From assembly GCF_024753215.1 (NCBI RefSeq), contig NZ_JANUGV010000001.1, positions 1,761,976 through 1,825,975 on the forward strand: DNA of 64,000 nt, written 5' to 3'. Origin of the DNA: Massilia solisilvae. GTDB lineage: Bacteria > Pseudomonadota > Gammaproteobacteria > Burkholderiales > Burkholderiaceae_D. Shown piece after piece: positions 8,487-17,869 of this stretch. Each line of letters begins with the position of its first letter. The stretch's first letter is position 1. The notes below the pieces were generated by a model, which had not been told where the DNA came from, ran no database searches, and worked only from the letters and a program-made list of their open reading frames with translations. Made by a program: the position numbers and the translations under genes.

Positions 8487-9845
8487 ATGAAATTGGCGCT
8501 CACGATGCTTGCCCTGTCCATCCTTTCGACCACGGCGTCGGCCGCCGCGCTGCCCGAGCCGCAGGCTGCCGGCCTGACGCGCCAGTTGCAGGCCATCGTG
8601 AGCGATCCGGCGATGCCGCTGGCCAGCCTGTCCGTCGTGGCGATCCGTCACGGCGAAATCGTGTATGCCCAGCAGCTGGGCAGCAAGCGCCTGGCCACCG
8701 CGACGTCGCCCGCGCAGCCAGCGGATGCCAACACCATGTACCGGATCGCGTCGGTGTCCAAATTCGTCACGGCGCTGGGCACCATGAAGATGGTCGAGCA
8801 AGGCCGCCTGTCGCTCGACGCGGACATCAGCGACTACCTCGGCTACCGCCTGCGCAACCCGCACTTCCCGGACCGGCCGATCACCTTGCGCATGCTGCTC
8901 ACGCATACCTCGTCTCTGCGCGACGAAGGCGGCTTCAAATGGGCGCCCGACGTGAACCTGAAGGACGTGCTGGTGCCCGGCGGGCGCTTCTACGGCAAGG
9001 GCGACATGTGGTCGGCCACGCAGGCGCCCGGCACCTATTTCGAATACGTGAACTTCAACTGGGGCGTCATCGCGACCGTCATGGAACGCGCCGGCGGCGA
9101 ACGGTTCGACCGCCTGATGCGGCGCCTGGTGTTCGACCCGATGCGGCTCAAGGCCGGCTTCTACCTGGACGATTTCGCCCCGGCCAGCGTCAAGGATGTC
9201 GCAACGCTGTACCGCAAGCGCGAAAAGGATGGCAATGAGCTCTGGGACCCGAACGGCCCGTGGATCGCGCAGGCCGACGATTTCGGCAACGAGGCCCCGG
9301 CCGCGCCCGCGGGCCTGGACCGCTACGTGGTGGGCAGCAACGGCTCGATCTTCGGGCCGCAGGGCAGCCTGCGCATCTCCGCCAACGAGCTGGCGCAAAT
9401 CATGCTGATGCTGATGAACGGCGGCCGCGACAAGGACACGCAAGTGCTCAAGCCAGACACCGTGGACCTGATGTTCAGCCGCCAGTGGACGCTGGGCGGC
9501 GCCGGCAACAAGGGCAACGGCGACAGCGACTACTTCCACGGCCTGTACCACGCCTGGGGCCTGGGCAACCAGCATTTCATCGACGTGAGCGAAGTGAAGA
9601 ACGGCCGCGCGAGCGGGGACCGGCTGGTCGAAGGCGGCGGCTTTACGGGTGTGGGCCACCTCGGCTGGTCGTGGGGGCTGAACGCCTTGTTCGTGTTCGA
9701 CCGGCAGGCGAAGAACGGCATGATCTACGTGAGCAGCGGCGTGGGCGCCAATCCCGAACTCCAGCCGGGCAAGTTCTCGTCGGAGGCACGCTTCCAGGAG
9801 CGCATCACCGACGTGCTTTATCGCGGTGCGATCATGGCGCGATAA
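8487..9845 (+). CDS. Serine hydrolase, class C beta-lactamase family
   Basis: Secreted 452-residue penicillin-recognising serine hydrolase. Signal peptide residues 1-19 (STTASA-AA). The nucleophile motif SxxK is SVSK near residue 90, the second motif YxN is YVN within YFEYVNFNWG, and a GHLG motif stands in for KTG. TLRMLLTHTSSL is the usual family signature. CGGAG precedes the ATG. The substrate cannot be told; members include esterases, D-aminopeptidases and beta-lactamases. It follows the copper genes in the same direction after 55 bp but has no evident copper role. Confidence 0.85.
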   Translation: MKLALTMLALSILSTTASAAALPEPQAAGLTRQLQAIVSDPAMPLASLSVVAIRHGEIVYAQQLGSKRLATATSPAQPADANTMYRIASVSKFVTALGTMKMVEQGRLSLDADISDYLGYRLRNPHFPDRPITLRMLLTHTSSLRDEGGFKWAPDVNLKDVLVPGGRFYGKGDMWSATQAPGTYFEYVNFNWGVIATVMERAGGERFDRLMRRLVFDPMRLKAGFYLDDFAPASVKDVATLYRKREKDGNELWDPNGPWIAQADDFGNEAPAAPAGLDRYVVGSNGSIFGPQGSLRISANELAQIMLMLMNGGRDKDTQVLKPDTVDLMFSRQWTLGGAGNKGNGDSDYFHGLYHAWGLGNQHFIDVSEVKNGRASGDRLVEGGGFTGVGHLGWSWGLNALFVFDRQAKNGMIYVSSGVGANPELQPGKFSSEARFQERITDVLYRGAIMAR

Positions 9846-9862
9846 GCGGCAGCGACGGGGCG

Positions 9863-10777
9863 CTAGCTCTGGCGCTGCGCGATCAGCGCCTGCAGCGACT
9901 CCTGCAGCCAGTCCACGCACACCCTGAGCTTGGCCGAGTTGCCCAGCTTTGACGGGTACACCGCCCACACGTTGGCCTCCTGCGTGAACTCCGGCAGCAC
10001 GCGCACCAGCTTGCCCGATTCCAGCAGCGGCGCAATGTCCCACATCGACCGCAGGGCGATGCCGCGCCCGCCCACGGCCCACTGCACCACCACCTCGCCG
10101 TTGTTCGACGACAGCGGACCGGTTACCTTGATCACCTCCTCGCGCGTGCCGTCGCGCAGGCGCCAGACGCCGAACGGGTGGTCGCGCTCCTTGATGATCA
10201 GGCAGTCGTGGCTCGCCAGTTCGCCCAGGGTGCGCGGCGTGCCGCGCCGGGCCAGGTAGCCCGGGGCCGCGCACAGCACGCGGTGGTTCGGGGCCAGCCG
10301 CCGCGCGATCAGGTGCGGCGCGATCTCGTCGCCCACGCGCACGTCCAGGTCGAAGCCTTCGTTGGTGATATCGACCAGCCGGTCGAACACCTCGAAGCGG
10401 ATCTTCAATTGCGGATAACGCGCCGACAGCTGCGAGATCGCCGGCGCGACGATGTTGCGTCCAAAGCCAAAGCTGCTGCAGATGCGCAGCGCGCCGCGTG
10501 GCTCGGCACGGCCGACGCTCACCTCCGCCACCATGCCGTCCACCGCATCGAGGATCTGCTGCGCCCACTGGTAGATGCGCTCCCCCTCTTCCGTCACCAC
10601 CACCTTGCGGGTGCTGCGGTGGAACAGCTTGACCCCGAGGTTCTGCTCGAGCACCTGGATGCGCTTGGTGACGTAGGCCGCGGACGCGTCGAGGGCTTCG
10701 GCCGCACGCGTAAAGTTGGCACGGCGCGCCGTTTCGACAAAGACCCGGAGGTCCACAAGATCGGGCAGATTATTCAC
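9863..10777 (-). CDS. LysR-type regulator, DmlR-like
   Basis: 304-residue LysR regulator: N-terminal winged helix (DLRVFVETARRANFTRAAEALDAS) and C-terminal effector-binding domain with the expected RICSSFGFGRN start. Begins with GTG. It diverges from the decarboxylating dehydrogenase at 10865 with 87 bp between them, the same arrangement as dmlR/dmlA in E. coli, so it most likely controls that gene in response to malate or tartrate. No strong ribosome site is visible. Confidence 0.85.
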   Translation of the reverse strand: MNNLPDLVDLRVFVETARRANFTRAAEALDASAAYVTKRIQVLEQNLGVKLFHRSTRKVVVTEEGERIYQWAQQILDAVDGMVAEVSVGRAEPRGALRICSSFGFGRNIVAPAISQLSARYPQLKIRFEVFDRLVDITNEGFDLDVRVGDEIAPHLIARRLAPNHRVLCAAPGYLARRGTPRTLGELASHDCLIIKERDHPFGVWRLRDGTREEVIKVTGPLSSNNGEVVVQWAVGGRGIALRSMWDIAPLLESGKLVRVLPEFTQEANVWAVYPSKLGNSAKLRVCVDWLQESLQALIAQRQS

Positions 10778-10864
10778 GTTACGTTGACGGTGGATTCACG
10801 GATGGACTGATTGTACACGCGCGATCGGGCGTATGATCTGCTGGTCGTTTTTGAAAGGTAAGCC

Positions 10865-11962
10865 ATGACACGTAAATTCAAGATTGCCGCGATCGCCGGC
10901 GACGGCATCGGCAAGGAAGTCCTGCCGGAAGGCCTCAAGGTGCTGGAAGTGGCCGCGCGCCGCTTTGGCCTGGATCTCGAGTTCACCCATTTCGAATGGG
11001 CGAGCTGCGACTACTACCTGAAGACCGGCACCATGATGCCGGACAACTGGAAGGAGCAGCTGTCCGGCATGGACGCGATCTATTTCGGCGCGGTCGGCTG
11101 GCCGGCCACGGTGCCGGACCACATTTCGCTGTGGGGTTCGCTGCTCAAGTTCCGCCGCGAATTCGACCAGTACATCAACCTGCGCCCGGTGCGCCTGTTC
11201 GACGGAGTACCCTGCCCGCTGGCCAACCGCAAGCCGGGCGACATCGACTTCTACGTGGTGCGCGAGAACACCGAAGGCGAATACACCAACCTGGGCGGCA
11301 TCATGTTCCCGGGTACCGAGCGCGAGATGGTGATCCAGGAGTCGGTCTTCACGCGCACCGGTACCGACCGCGTGCTCAAGTACGCCTTCGAGCTGGCCAA
11401 TTCGCGCAAGCGCAAGCACCTGACGGTGGCCACCAAGTCGAACGGCATCGCGATCAGCATGCCGTGGTGGGACGGCCGTGCCGATGCCATCGGCAAGGAC
11501 TACCCCGACGTGGCGACCGACAAGCAGCACATCGACATTTTGACCGCGCGCTTCGTGCTGCAGCCAACGCGCTTTGACGTGGTGGTGGCATCGAACCTGT
11601 TCGGCGACATCCTGTCCGACCTGGGCCCGGCCTGCACCGGCACCATCGGCCTGGCGCCGTCGGGCAACCTGAACCCGGACCGCAACTTCCCATCGCTGTT
11701 CGAGCCGGTCCATGGCTCGGCGCCGGACATTGCTGGCAAGGGCATCGCCAACCCGATCGCGCAGATCTGGTCGGGCGCGATGATGCTGTCCTTCCTCGCC
11801 GATACGCCGGGCGTGGACGGCCAGCGTTACCGCGAAGCGCATGACGCCATCCTCGCGGCGATCGAGCAATCGCTCAAGGACGGACCGCGCACCGCGGACC
11901 TGGGCGGCAACGCCAACACCGTGCAAGTCGGTGACGCGATCGCGCAACTGCTGCAAGGCTAA
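10865..11962 (+). CDS. dmlA: Tartrate/D-malate dehydrogenase (beta-decarboxylating)
   Basis: 365-residue enzyme of the isocitrate/isopropylmalate dehydrogenase superfamily, oxidising tartrate or D-malate with NAD and a divalent metal. Features: IAAIAGDGIGKEV nucleotide loop, ENTEGEYTN, the KSNGIAISMPWWDG segment characteristic of tartrate dehydrogenases, the metal-binding ASNLFGDILSDLG, and FEPVHGSAPDIAGKGIANP. GAAAGG lies upstream of the ATG. A weak promoter candidate is TATGAT at 10832-10837. The adjacent LysR gene supports substrate-induced control. Tartrate versus malate preference cannot be read from the sequence. Confidence 0.9.
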   Translation: MTRKFKIAAIAGDGIGKEVLPEGLKVLEVAARRFGLDLEFTHFEWASCDYYLKTGTMMPDNWKEQLSGMDAIYFGAVGWPATVPDHISLWGSLLKFRREFDQYINLRPVRLFDGVPCPLANRKPGDIDFYVVRENTEGEYTNLGGIMFPGTEREMVIQESVFTRTGTDRVLKYAFELANSRKRKHLTVATKSNGIAISMPWWDGRADAIGKDYPDVATDKQHIDILTARFVLQPTRFDVVVASNLFGDILSDLGPACTGTIGLAPSGNLNPDRNFPSLFEPVHGSAPDIAGKGIANPIAQIWSGAMMLSFLADTPGVDGQRYREAHDAILAAIEQSLKDGPRTADLGGNANTVQVGDAIAQLLQG

Positions 11963-12105
11963 GCCAGCGGCCAGCCGTCCCGCAGCGCGGGGCGGCATCA
12001 AGGACACCAACGGCCCGGGACACGAGAAGCGCCGTGCGGTATGTATGTTGCCATGTTGAAAATGCGTTGCTAGGATGCCAGCCTCTTACAACACGAGGAG
12101 ACGAT

Positions 12106-12495
12106 ATGCCCAGCATCCGCAACACCCTGGTATTGCTCGCCGCGCTTTGCGTTGGCGCCGCCGCGCACGCTGCCGACAAGGTCCCCGCGCCAACGGAAGA
12201 CCTGATGGGCGCCAACGATGCGGCGTTCACCGCGCAGTTTCGCGACATGTACGCCACCACTTGGGGCGAAGGCGCGATCCCGAAAAAGTACAAGGAACTG
12301 TCCGGCGTCTCGATCTCGGTGGTGGAGCGCTGCGAGACCTGCTTGCGCTTTCATGTGCGCAACGCAAAGAACGCCGGCGCCTCGGGCAAGGAAGTGATCG
12401 AGGCGCTGCGCATCGGTCTGCTCACCGGCGGCTCCATCACGCTGCCGACGGTGCGGGCGGGCTATGACGAGCTCAAGGCGCTCGGCGCCATCTGA
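12106..12495 (+). CDS. Periplasmic carboxymuconolactone decarboxylase/AhpD-like protein
   Basis: 129-residue protein with a signal peptide (VLLAALCVGAAAHA) followed by an AhpD-like alpha-helical domain. VVERCETCLRFHVRNAKNAG contains the ExxxCxxCxxxH pattern (spacing slightly condensed) of AhpD-type peroxidase partners. GEGAIPKKYKELSGVSISV and EALRIGLLTGGSITLP complete the family fold. GAGGAG precedes the ATG at 12106. Members of this family are mostly cytoplasmic, so export is noteworthy. A redox role is likely but the partner is unknown. Confidence 0.8.
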   Translation: MPSIRNTLVLLAALCVGAAAHAADKVPAPTEDLMGANDAAFTAQFRDMYATTWGEGAIPKKYKELSGVSISVVERCETCLRFHVRNAKNAGASGKEVIEALRIGLLTGGSITLPTVRAGYDELKALGAI

Positions 12496-12528
12496 GCCGT
12501 CCACCACATGGCGGTTGCGCAGCTGCCA

Positions 12529-12558
12529 CTGACATTAAGTGGTTGATTTCGCTATAAT
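12529..12558 (+). promoter_or_regulatory. Sigma70-type promoter of rlhA
   Basis: CTGACA (12529-12534), an 18-bp spacer and a perfect TATAAT (12553-12558), ending 26 bp before the rlhA start codon. Confidence 0.6.
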
Positions 12559-12584
12559 TCCGCGCTTCTCCCGAGGAACCCGCC

Positions 12585-14552
12585 ATGTCACTGCTCGACC
12601 ACCAGCTAGAACTCCTGTCGCCCGCCAAAACCGCTGAGATCGGCCGCGAGGCGATCCTGCACGGCGCCGACGCGGTGTACATCGGCGGGCCGGCGTTCGG
12701 CGCGCGCCACAATGCAAGCAATACGCTGGAGGATATCGCCAGCCTGGTCGAGTTCGCGCACCGCTACCGCGCCCGCATCTTCGTCACCCTGAACACGATC
12801 CTGCACGACGCCGAGCTCGAAGCGGCGCGCAAGCAGATCTGGCAGCTGTACGAGGCTGGCGTGGACGCGCTGATCGTGCAGGACATGGGCCTGCTGGAGA
12901 TGGACCTGCCGCCGATCCAGCTGCACGCCAGCACCCAGTGCGACATCCGTACCGTGGACAAGGCGCGCTTTTTGGGCCAGGTCGGCTTTTCGCAGCTGGT
13001 GCTGGCGCGCGAACTGTCGCTGGAACAGATCCGCAAGGTGCGCGAGGCGGTGGACACGCCGCTCGAATACTTCATCCACGGCGCGCTGTGCGTGGCGTTC
13101 TCGGGCCAGTGCTACATTTCGCACGCCGACACCGGGCGCAGCGCCAACCGCGGCGACTGCTCCCAAGCCTGCCGCCTGCCCTACACCCTCACCGACGCTC
13201 AGGGCCGCGTGGTGGCTTACGAAAAGCATCTGCTGTCGATGAAGGACAATGACCAGAGCCGCAACCTGGAAGCCCTGGTCGATGCGGGCATCCGCTCGTT
13301 CAAGATCGAGGGGCGCTACAAGGACATGGGCTATGTGAAGAACATCACGGCCCACTACCGGCTGCTGCTGGACGAGATCCTGGAGCGCCGTCCCGAATTT
13401 GCGCGCGCATCGAGTGGCCGCACGCGTGTGCTGTTCACACCGGATGTGGACAAGAACTTCCACCGCGGGCATACCGACTACTTCGCCAACGGCCGCCAGG
13501 ACGATATCGGCGCTTTCGATTCGCCCAAGTACGTAGGCGTGCTGCTGGGGACGGTGAGCCGCACCGGCGCCGATCATTTCGAGCTCGTCACCAACGCGCC
13601 GATGGCCAATGGCGATGGCCTGAACTACATGCACAAGCGCGCCACCGTCGGCATCCAGGCCAACAGCGTGGAGCTGCTCGGCGACAGCGAGGAAGGCCAG
13701 CGCTGGCGCGTGTACCCGAACGAGCCGATGGCGACGCTCGCGGGCCTGAAGGGCGGGACCGAGGTGCACCGCAACCGCGACCACCAGTGGGAAGGCGCGC
13801 TGCAGAAGAAGTCGTCCGAGCGGCGCGTGGCGCTGGACCTGGTCTTGTCCGAGCACGCGGGCGGCCTGTCCCTTGCGCTCGTTGACGAGGACGGCATCGA
13901 GACGGTGACGCATGCCGCCATCGAGCTGCAGCCGGCGCGCGAGGCCGTCCAGGCCGAGTCCGCGCTGCGCGCGAGCCTGGGCAAGCTGGGCAACACGATG
14001 TTCGAGGCTCGGCAGGTCGAGCTGGCGCTGTCGCAGCCATGGTTTGTGCCGGCGGGCGTGATCAACGCGCTGCGCCGCGACGCGATCGCGGCCCACGAGG
14101 CGGCGCGGCTGGCCGCCTGGGAGCGCCCGCAGCGCAAGGCGCCGGCCGAGCCGCGCGCGGTGTACCCGGAGACCCAGCTGAGCTACCTGGCCAACGTGTA
14201 CAACGAGAAGGCGCGCGCGTTCTACCACAAGCACGGGGTGCAGCTGATCGACGCCGCCTATGAGGCGCACGAGGAGCCGGGCGAGGTGTCGCTGATGATC
14301 ACCAAGCACTGCCTGCGCTTCGCGTTCAACCTGTGTCCCAAGCAGGCTAAGGGTGTGCAGGGCGTGCAGGGACAGGTGCGCGCCGAGCCGATGACGCTGG
14401 TGAACGGCGGCGAACGCTACACGCTGCGCTTCGATTGCAAGCCTTGCGAAATGCACGTGGTCGGCGCGATGAAGCCTGGCATCCTCAATTCCCCTCCCCC
14501 GTCCGCGATACCGTACAGCCCGCTGGTGTTCCATCGCCAGCGTCCACGCTGA
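12585..14552 (+). CDS. rlhA: 23S rRNA 5-hydroxycytidine synthase RlhA (U32 family)
   Basis: 655-residue U32-family protein. Length matches RlhA (E. coli YdcP), which hydroxylates C2501 of 23S rRNA, rather than the shorter TrhP/YegQ tRNA enzyme. N-terminal TIM-barrel-like part (ELLSPAKTAEIGREAILHGADAVYIGG), then a cysteine cluster in HGALCVAFSGQCYIS and GDCSQACRLPY. The C-terminal domain carries CLRFAFNLCPKQ and CKPCEMHVVG; the cysteines likely bind an iron-sulfur cluster. GAGGAA precedes the ATG. It was long annotated as a collagenase-like peptidase. Confidence 0.88.
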   Translation: MSLLDHQLELLSPAKTAEIGREAILHGADAVYIGGPAFGARHNASNTLEDIASLVEFAHRYRARIFVTLNTILHDAELEAARKQIWQLYEAGVDALIVQDMGLLEMDLPPIQLHASTQCDIRTVDKARFLGQVGFSQLVLARELSLEQIRKVREAVDTPLEYFIHGALCVAFSGQCYISHADTGRSANRGDCSQACRLPYTLTDAQGRVVAYEKHLLSMKDNDQSRNLEALVDAGIRSFKIEGRYKDMGYVKNITAHYRLLLDEILERRPEFARASSGRTRVLFTPDVDKNFHRGHTDYFANGRQDDIGAFDSPKYVGVLLGTVSRTGADHFELVTNAPMANGDGLNYMHKRATVGIQANSVELLGDSEEGQRWRVYPNEPMATLAGLKGGTEVHRNRDHQWEGALQKKSSERRVALDLVLSEHAGGLSLALVDEDGIETVTHAAIELQPAREAVQAESALRASLGKLGNTMFEARQVELALSQPWFVPAGVINALRRDAIAAHEAARLAAWERPQRKAPAEPRAVYPETQLSYLANVYNEKARAFYHKHGVQLIDAAYEAHEEPGEVSLMITKHCLRFAFNLCPKQAKGVQGVQGQVRAEPMTLVNGGERYTLRFDCKPCEMHVVGAMKPGILNSPPPSAIPYSPLVFHRQRPR

Positions 14553-14566
14553 CGGCCTGGTCGTCG

Positions 14567-14601
14567 TGAACGCGTGGGCGGGAGACCCGCCTACGCGTTC
14601 A
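14567..14601. repeat. REP-like hairpin after rlhA
   Basis: Inverted repeat TGAACGCGTGGGCGGG / CCCGCCTACGCGTTCA with one mismatch in 16 and a 3-nt loop. The GAACGCGTGGGC core is shared with the longer elements at 27650 and 34820, so this is a degenerate single unit of that family. It could also weaken read-through from rlhA, though there is no T run. Confidence 0.7.
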
Positions 14602-14657
14602 GCTACAGCGCGCGTCCGCCCGCCGCTCCCTCTCTGCGGCCGAGCGAGGGCGCGACT

Positions 14658-14671
14658 TTGAGCGCAATCAA
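14658..14671. promoter_or_regulatory. FNR/Anr-like box upstream of universal stress gene
   Basis: TTGAG-CGCA-ATCAA, 9 of 10 matches to TTGAT-N4-ATCAA, located 107 bp before the start codon of the stress gene at 14779. Such boxes commonly drive universal stress genes under low oxygen in pseudomonads and relatives. Confidence 0.6.
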
Positions 14672-14778
14672 GCCCCCCTCGGCGGGTGGCGCGAGACTGT
14701 TCGTCGATGCCGCCGCCCGCCCGTCGCCGCGCGGTGGCGGCGGGCCGCCTGTGCGGCATGGATAATCGAGGAGCCATC

Positions 14779-15216
14779 ATGTTCAAGCAAATCCTGTTAC
14801 CCACGGACGGTTCCGACCTGTCCGAGCGCGCCGTGCTGGCTGGGATCAGCTTCGCCAAGGAGATCGGGGCGCAGGTGGTCGGCCTGACCGTGCGGCCAGA
14901 GTTCCACACGTTCACGTACAAGACCGAGATGCTCGAGGACACCGAACCCGAGTTCGAGGCCGCCACCGGCAAGCAGGCCGACAAGTACCTGTCCTTTGTC
15001 ACCGATGCCGCGCGTACGGCCGGCGTGCCGTGCACCGTGGTGCAGGTGGTCTCGGACGATCCGTACGAAGCGATCCTGCAGACAGCCAAGGAACGCAAGT
15101 GCGACCTGATCATCATGGCCTCGCACGGCCGGCGCGGCCTCAAGGGCGTGCTGCTGGGCAGCGAGACGCAGAAGGTGCTGGTGCACAGCGACATCCCGGT
15201 GCTGGTCTATCGCTAG
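14779..15216 (+). CDS. Universal stress protein (single UspA domain)
   Basis: 145-residue UspA-family protein. N-terminal FKQILLPTDGSDLSERA, central DDPYEAILQTAKERKCDLIIMASHGRRG, and C-terminal GVLLGSETQKVLVHSDIPVLV give the G-2X-G-9X-G(S/T) ATP-binding pattern. The start at 14779 follows GAGGAG. It is a paralogue of the protein at 21588, identical in length. Likely induced under oxygen limitation from the box at 14658. Confidence 0.92.
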   Translation: MFKQILLPTDGSDLSERAVLAGISFAKEIGAQVVGLTVRPEFHTFTYKTEMLEDTEPEFEAATGKQADKYLSFVTDAARTAGVPCTVVQVVSDDPYEAILQTAKERKCDLIIMASHGRRGLKGVLLGSETQKVLVHSDIPVLVYR

Positions 15217-15301
15217 TGCCGGGCGCAACCGGTTCGCGCCCGCCGGCCATCTGCTAAACTGGCATCCAACTCAGGCATTGGAGGCGTGGCGCGACGGCCA
15301 G

Positions 15302-17869
15302 ATGGAAAGCACAGAATACGAAGAAGGGCTGAGCCCGGACGAAGCTGGCCAGCGCCTGGCCACGGAAGGACCAAACGCATTGCCGGCAAGCGCGCGGGGC
15401 GGCGCCTGGGCGCTGGTGCGCGAGGCTGTTACGCAGCCGATGTTCCTGTTGCTCACGGGCGGCGCCCTGCTCTACCTGCTGCTTGGCGACGCGCGCGAAG
15501 GCGCGCTGCTGGCGACCATGGTGCTGCTGACCGTCGCCATCGACCTGTACCAGGAAGGCAAGTCCGAACGTGCGCTGGAAGCGCTGCGCGAGCTGTCGAG
15601 CCCCAAGGCCACCGTGCTGCGCAATGGCCAATGGGAACTCATCGACAGCCGCGAGGTCGTGCGCGGCGACCTGTGCCTGCTGCGCGAGGGCGACCGCGTG
15701 CCGGCGGACGGTGTGCTGGTGCGCGCCGAAGGCATGGCCGTGGACGAATCGCTGCTCACGGGTGAGTCGGAAACCGTGGCCAAGTCCACGCAACCCTGCA
15801 CGGCGGTGCAGGCGCTGCTGCAAGGCGCGGTCGGTCCCGCCGGTGGCCAGGATACGCCGTACGCCTTTTCGGGCACCACGGTCGTGCAAGGCCACGGCCT
15901 GCTGCGCGTAACGGCGATCGGTCCGGCAAGCCACATCGGGCGCATCGGCGCGGCACTGAGCGATGTCGGGCGCGGCCGCTCGCCGCTGGAGCGCCAGGTC
16001 GGGCGCCTGATCACCGTGTTTGCGACCGCCGGCGCCGCGGTCAGCGTGTTCCTGGTCGCCTATTACCGCGGAACCGGCGGCAGCTGGCTCGATTCCCTGC
16101 TGGCCGGCATCGCGCTGGCGCTGTCGCTGCTGCCAGAGGAATTTGCCCTGGTGCTGGCCGTGTTCCCTGCGCTCGGTGCGTGGCGCCTGGCCCGCGTGAA
16201 TGTGCTCACGCGGCGCCTGTCGGCCATCGAAACGCTGGGCACCACCTCGGTGCTGTGCGTCGACAAGACCGGCACGCTCACCGAGAACCGGATGAGCGTT
16301 GCCGCCCTCTTGGCCGATGGCGAGATGCTCCGGGTGAACGAGGCCACCGACGCGCTGCCGGAGCCCTACCATCGCCTGCTCGAATTCGCCCTGCTGGCCA
16401 GCCCCGCCGACTCGGCCGAGCCGATGGACAAGGCGGTGCAGCGGCTCGGCCAGCGCGCGCTGCGCGCCACCGAACACCTGCACCCGGAATGGACCCAGGC
16501 GGCGGAATTCGGCATGACGGCCGGCATGCGCGCGGTGTCGCACGCCTGGGTCGGCGACCCGGAGGGCAGCGCGGCGGTCGGAGCCAAGGGTGCGCCGGAA
16601 GCCATCATCGACCTGTGCCACCTGCCCGCCGACGAACGCGACCGCGTGCTGGCGCAAGTGGATGCGCTCGCGGCCGAGGGGCTGCGGGTGCTGGCGGTGG
16701 CGACCGCGGCCTACGATGGCCCGCCGTGGCCGAGCGAGGCGCACGCCTTCGACTTTTCGTTGCTGGGGCTGGTCGGGTTTGCCGACCCGCTGCGTCCGGG
16801 CATTGCCGCCGCCACCGCCGAGTGCCAGCGAGCCGGCATCCGCGTGGTGATGATTACCGGCGACTATCCGGCCACGGCGCGCCACATCGCCCGTGACGCC
16901 GGCCTTGGCGACAGCGAACCGGTCACCGGGGACGAACTCGCCGCGCTGGCCCCCGCCGCCCTGGCCGAACGTTTGCGCACAACCAACGTGTGCGCCCGCG
17001 TCGCGCCCGAGCAGAAGCTGGCCATCGTGCAGTCCTTGCGTGCCAGCGGCGAGGTGGTGACCATGACCGGTGACGGCGTGAACGACGCGCCGGCCCTGCG
17101 CGCGGCGCATGTCGGCGTGGCGATGGGCCAGCGCGGCACCGACGTGGCGCGCCAGGCGGCCTCGCTGGTCCTGCTGGACGACCAGTTCTCGTCCATCGTG
17201 GCGGGCGTGCGCCTGGGCCGCCATATCTTCGCGAACATGCGCAAGGCGATGATCTACATCGTCTCGGTCCACGTGCCTACCGCCGGCATGGCGCTGCTGC
17301 CCGTGCTGCTGGGCTGGCCGATCTTCCTGTACCCGGTGCACATCGTCTTCCTGGAGCTGCTGATTGCGCCCACCTGCGCGCTCGCGTTCGAAAACGAGCC
17401 GCCGGAACGCGACCTGATGCGCGAAAAGCCGCGCCGGCCCGACGCGCCCCTGCTCGGGCCGGGCGCGCTGGCCTACGGCTTTGCCCAGGGCGTGGTGGTG
17501 CTGCTCACGGTGCTGCTTGCCTACGGCTGGGCGGTGCGGCACCTGGAGCCGTCGCAGGCGCGCGCATTCGGCTTTTGCGCGCTGGTGCTGGCCGATGTGG
17601 GGCTGATCTTTTCCAACCGTTCGCGCAGCCGTACCAGCATCGGCGCCATGTTCACGCCCAACCCGATCGCCTGGGCGGTGTGCGTGGCCGCCTGCGCGAT
17701 CCTGGCGCTGGCGGTGCTGGTGCCCTTCCTTGCCGAACTGTTCTACTTCGGCCCGGTGCCGCTGGCGGCGCTGGGCACGGCCTGCGCGATCGGCGCCAGC
17801 AGCGTGCTCTGGTTCGATTTGCTCAAGCTGGCACGGCGGGGCGCGCGACGCCTGGGCCTTGCAGGTTGA
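15302..17869 (+). CDS. Cation-transporting P-type ATPase (P2-like)
   Basis: About 855-residue membrane ATPase with the N-terminal cation-ATPase domain (GLSPDEAGQRLATEGPNALP), actuator LLTGES, phosphorylation loop [14 protein letters not shown], and GDGVNDAPALRAAHVGVAMG. The TM4 ion site reads LLPEEFALVL instead of the PEGLP of typical calcium pumps, so the cation is uncertain (Ca, Mg or other). The start is ambiguous: ATG 15302 is listed, TTG 15278 extends the frame by 8 codons. Its last 47 bp overlap the end of the convergent Pat-like gene. Neighbours suggest a stress-related role. Confidence 0.85.
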   Translation: MESTEYEEGLSPDEAGQRLATEGPNALPASARGGAWALVREAVTQPMFLLLTGGALLYLLLGDAREGALLATMVLLTVAIDLYQEGKSERALEALRELSSPKATVLRNGQWELIDSREVVRGDLCLLREGDRVPADGVLVRAEGMAVDESLLTGESETVAKSTQPCTAVQALLQGAVGPAGGQDTPYAFSGTTVVQGHGLLRVTAIGPASHIGRIGAALSDVGRGRSPLERQVGRLITVFATAGAAVSVFLVAYYRGTGGSWLDSLLAGIALALSLLPEEFALVLAVFPALGAWRLARVNVLTRRLSAIETLGTTSVLCVDKTGTLTENRMSVAALLADGEMLRVNEATDALPEPYHRLLEFALLASPADSAEPMDKAVQRLGQRALRATEHLHPEWTQAAEFGMTAGMRAVSHAWVGDPEGSAAVGAKGAPEAIIDLCHLPADERDRVLAQVDALAAEGLRVLAVATAAYDGPPWPSEAHAFDFSLLGLVGFADPLRPGIAAATAECQRAGIRVVMITGDYPATARHIARDAGLGDSEPVTGDELAALAPAALAERLRTTNVCARVAPEQKLAIVQSLRASGEVVTMTGDGVNDAPALRAAHVGVAMGQRGTDVARQAASLVLLDDQFSSIVAGVRLGRHIFANMRKAMIYIVSVHVPTAGMALLPVLLGWPIFLYPVHIVFLELLIAPTCALAFENEPPERDLMREKPRRPDAPLLGPGALAYGFAQGVVVLLTVLLAYGWAVRHLEPSQARAFGFCALVLADVGLIFSNRSRSRTSIGAMFTPNPIAWAVCVAACAILALAVLVPFLAELFYFGPVPLAALGTACAIGASSVLWFDLLKLARRGARRLGLAG

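Noticed and set aside
12606..15194. Long minus-strand open frame across rlhA and the stress gene
   Set aside because: Spans two clearly conserved plus-strand genes and encodes low-complexity sequence only.
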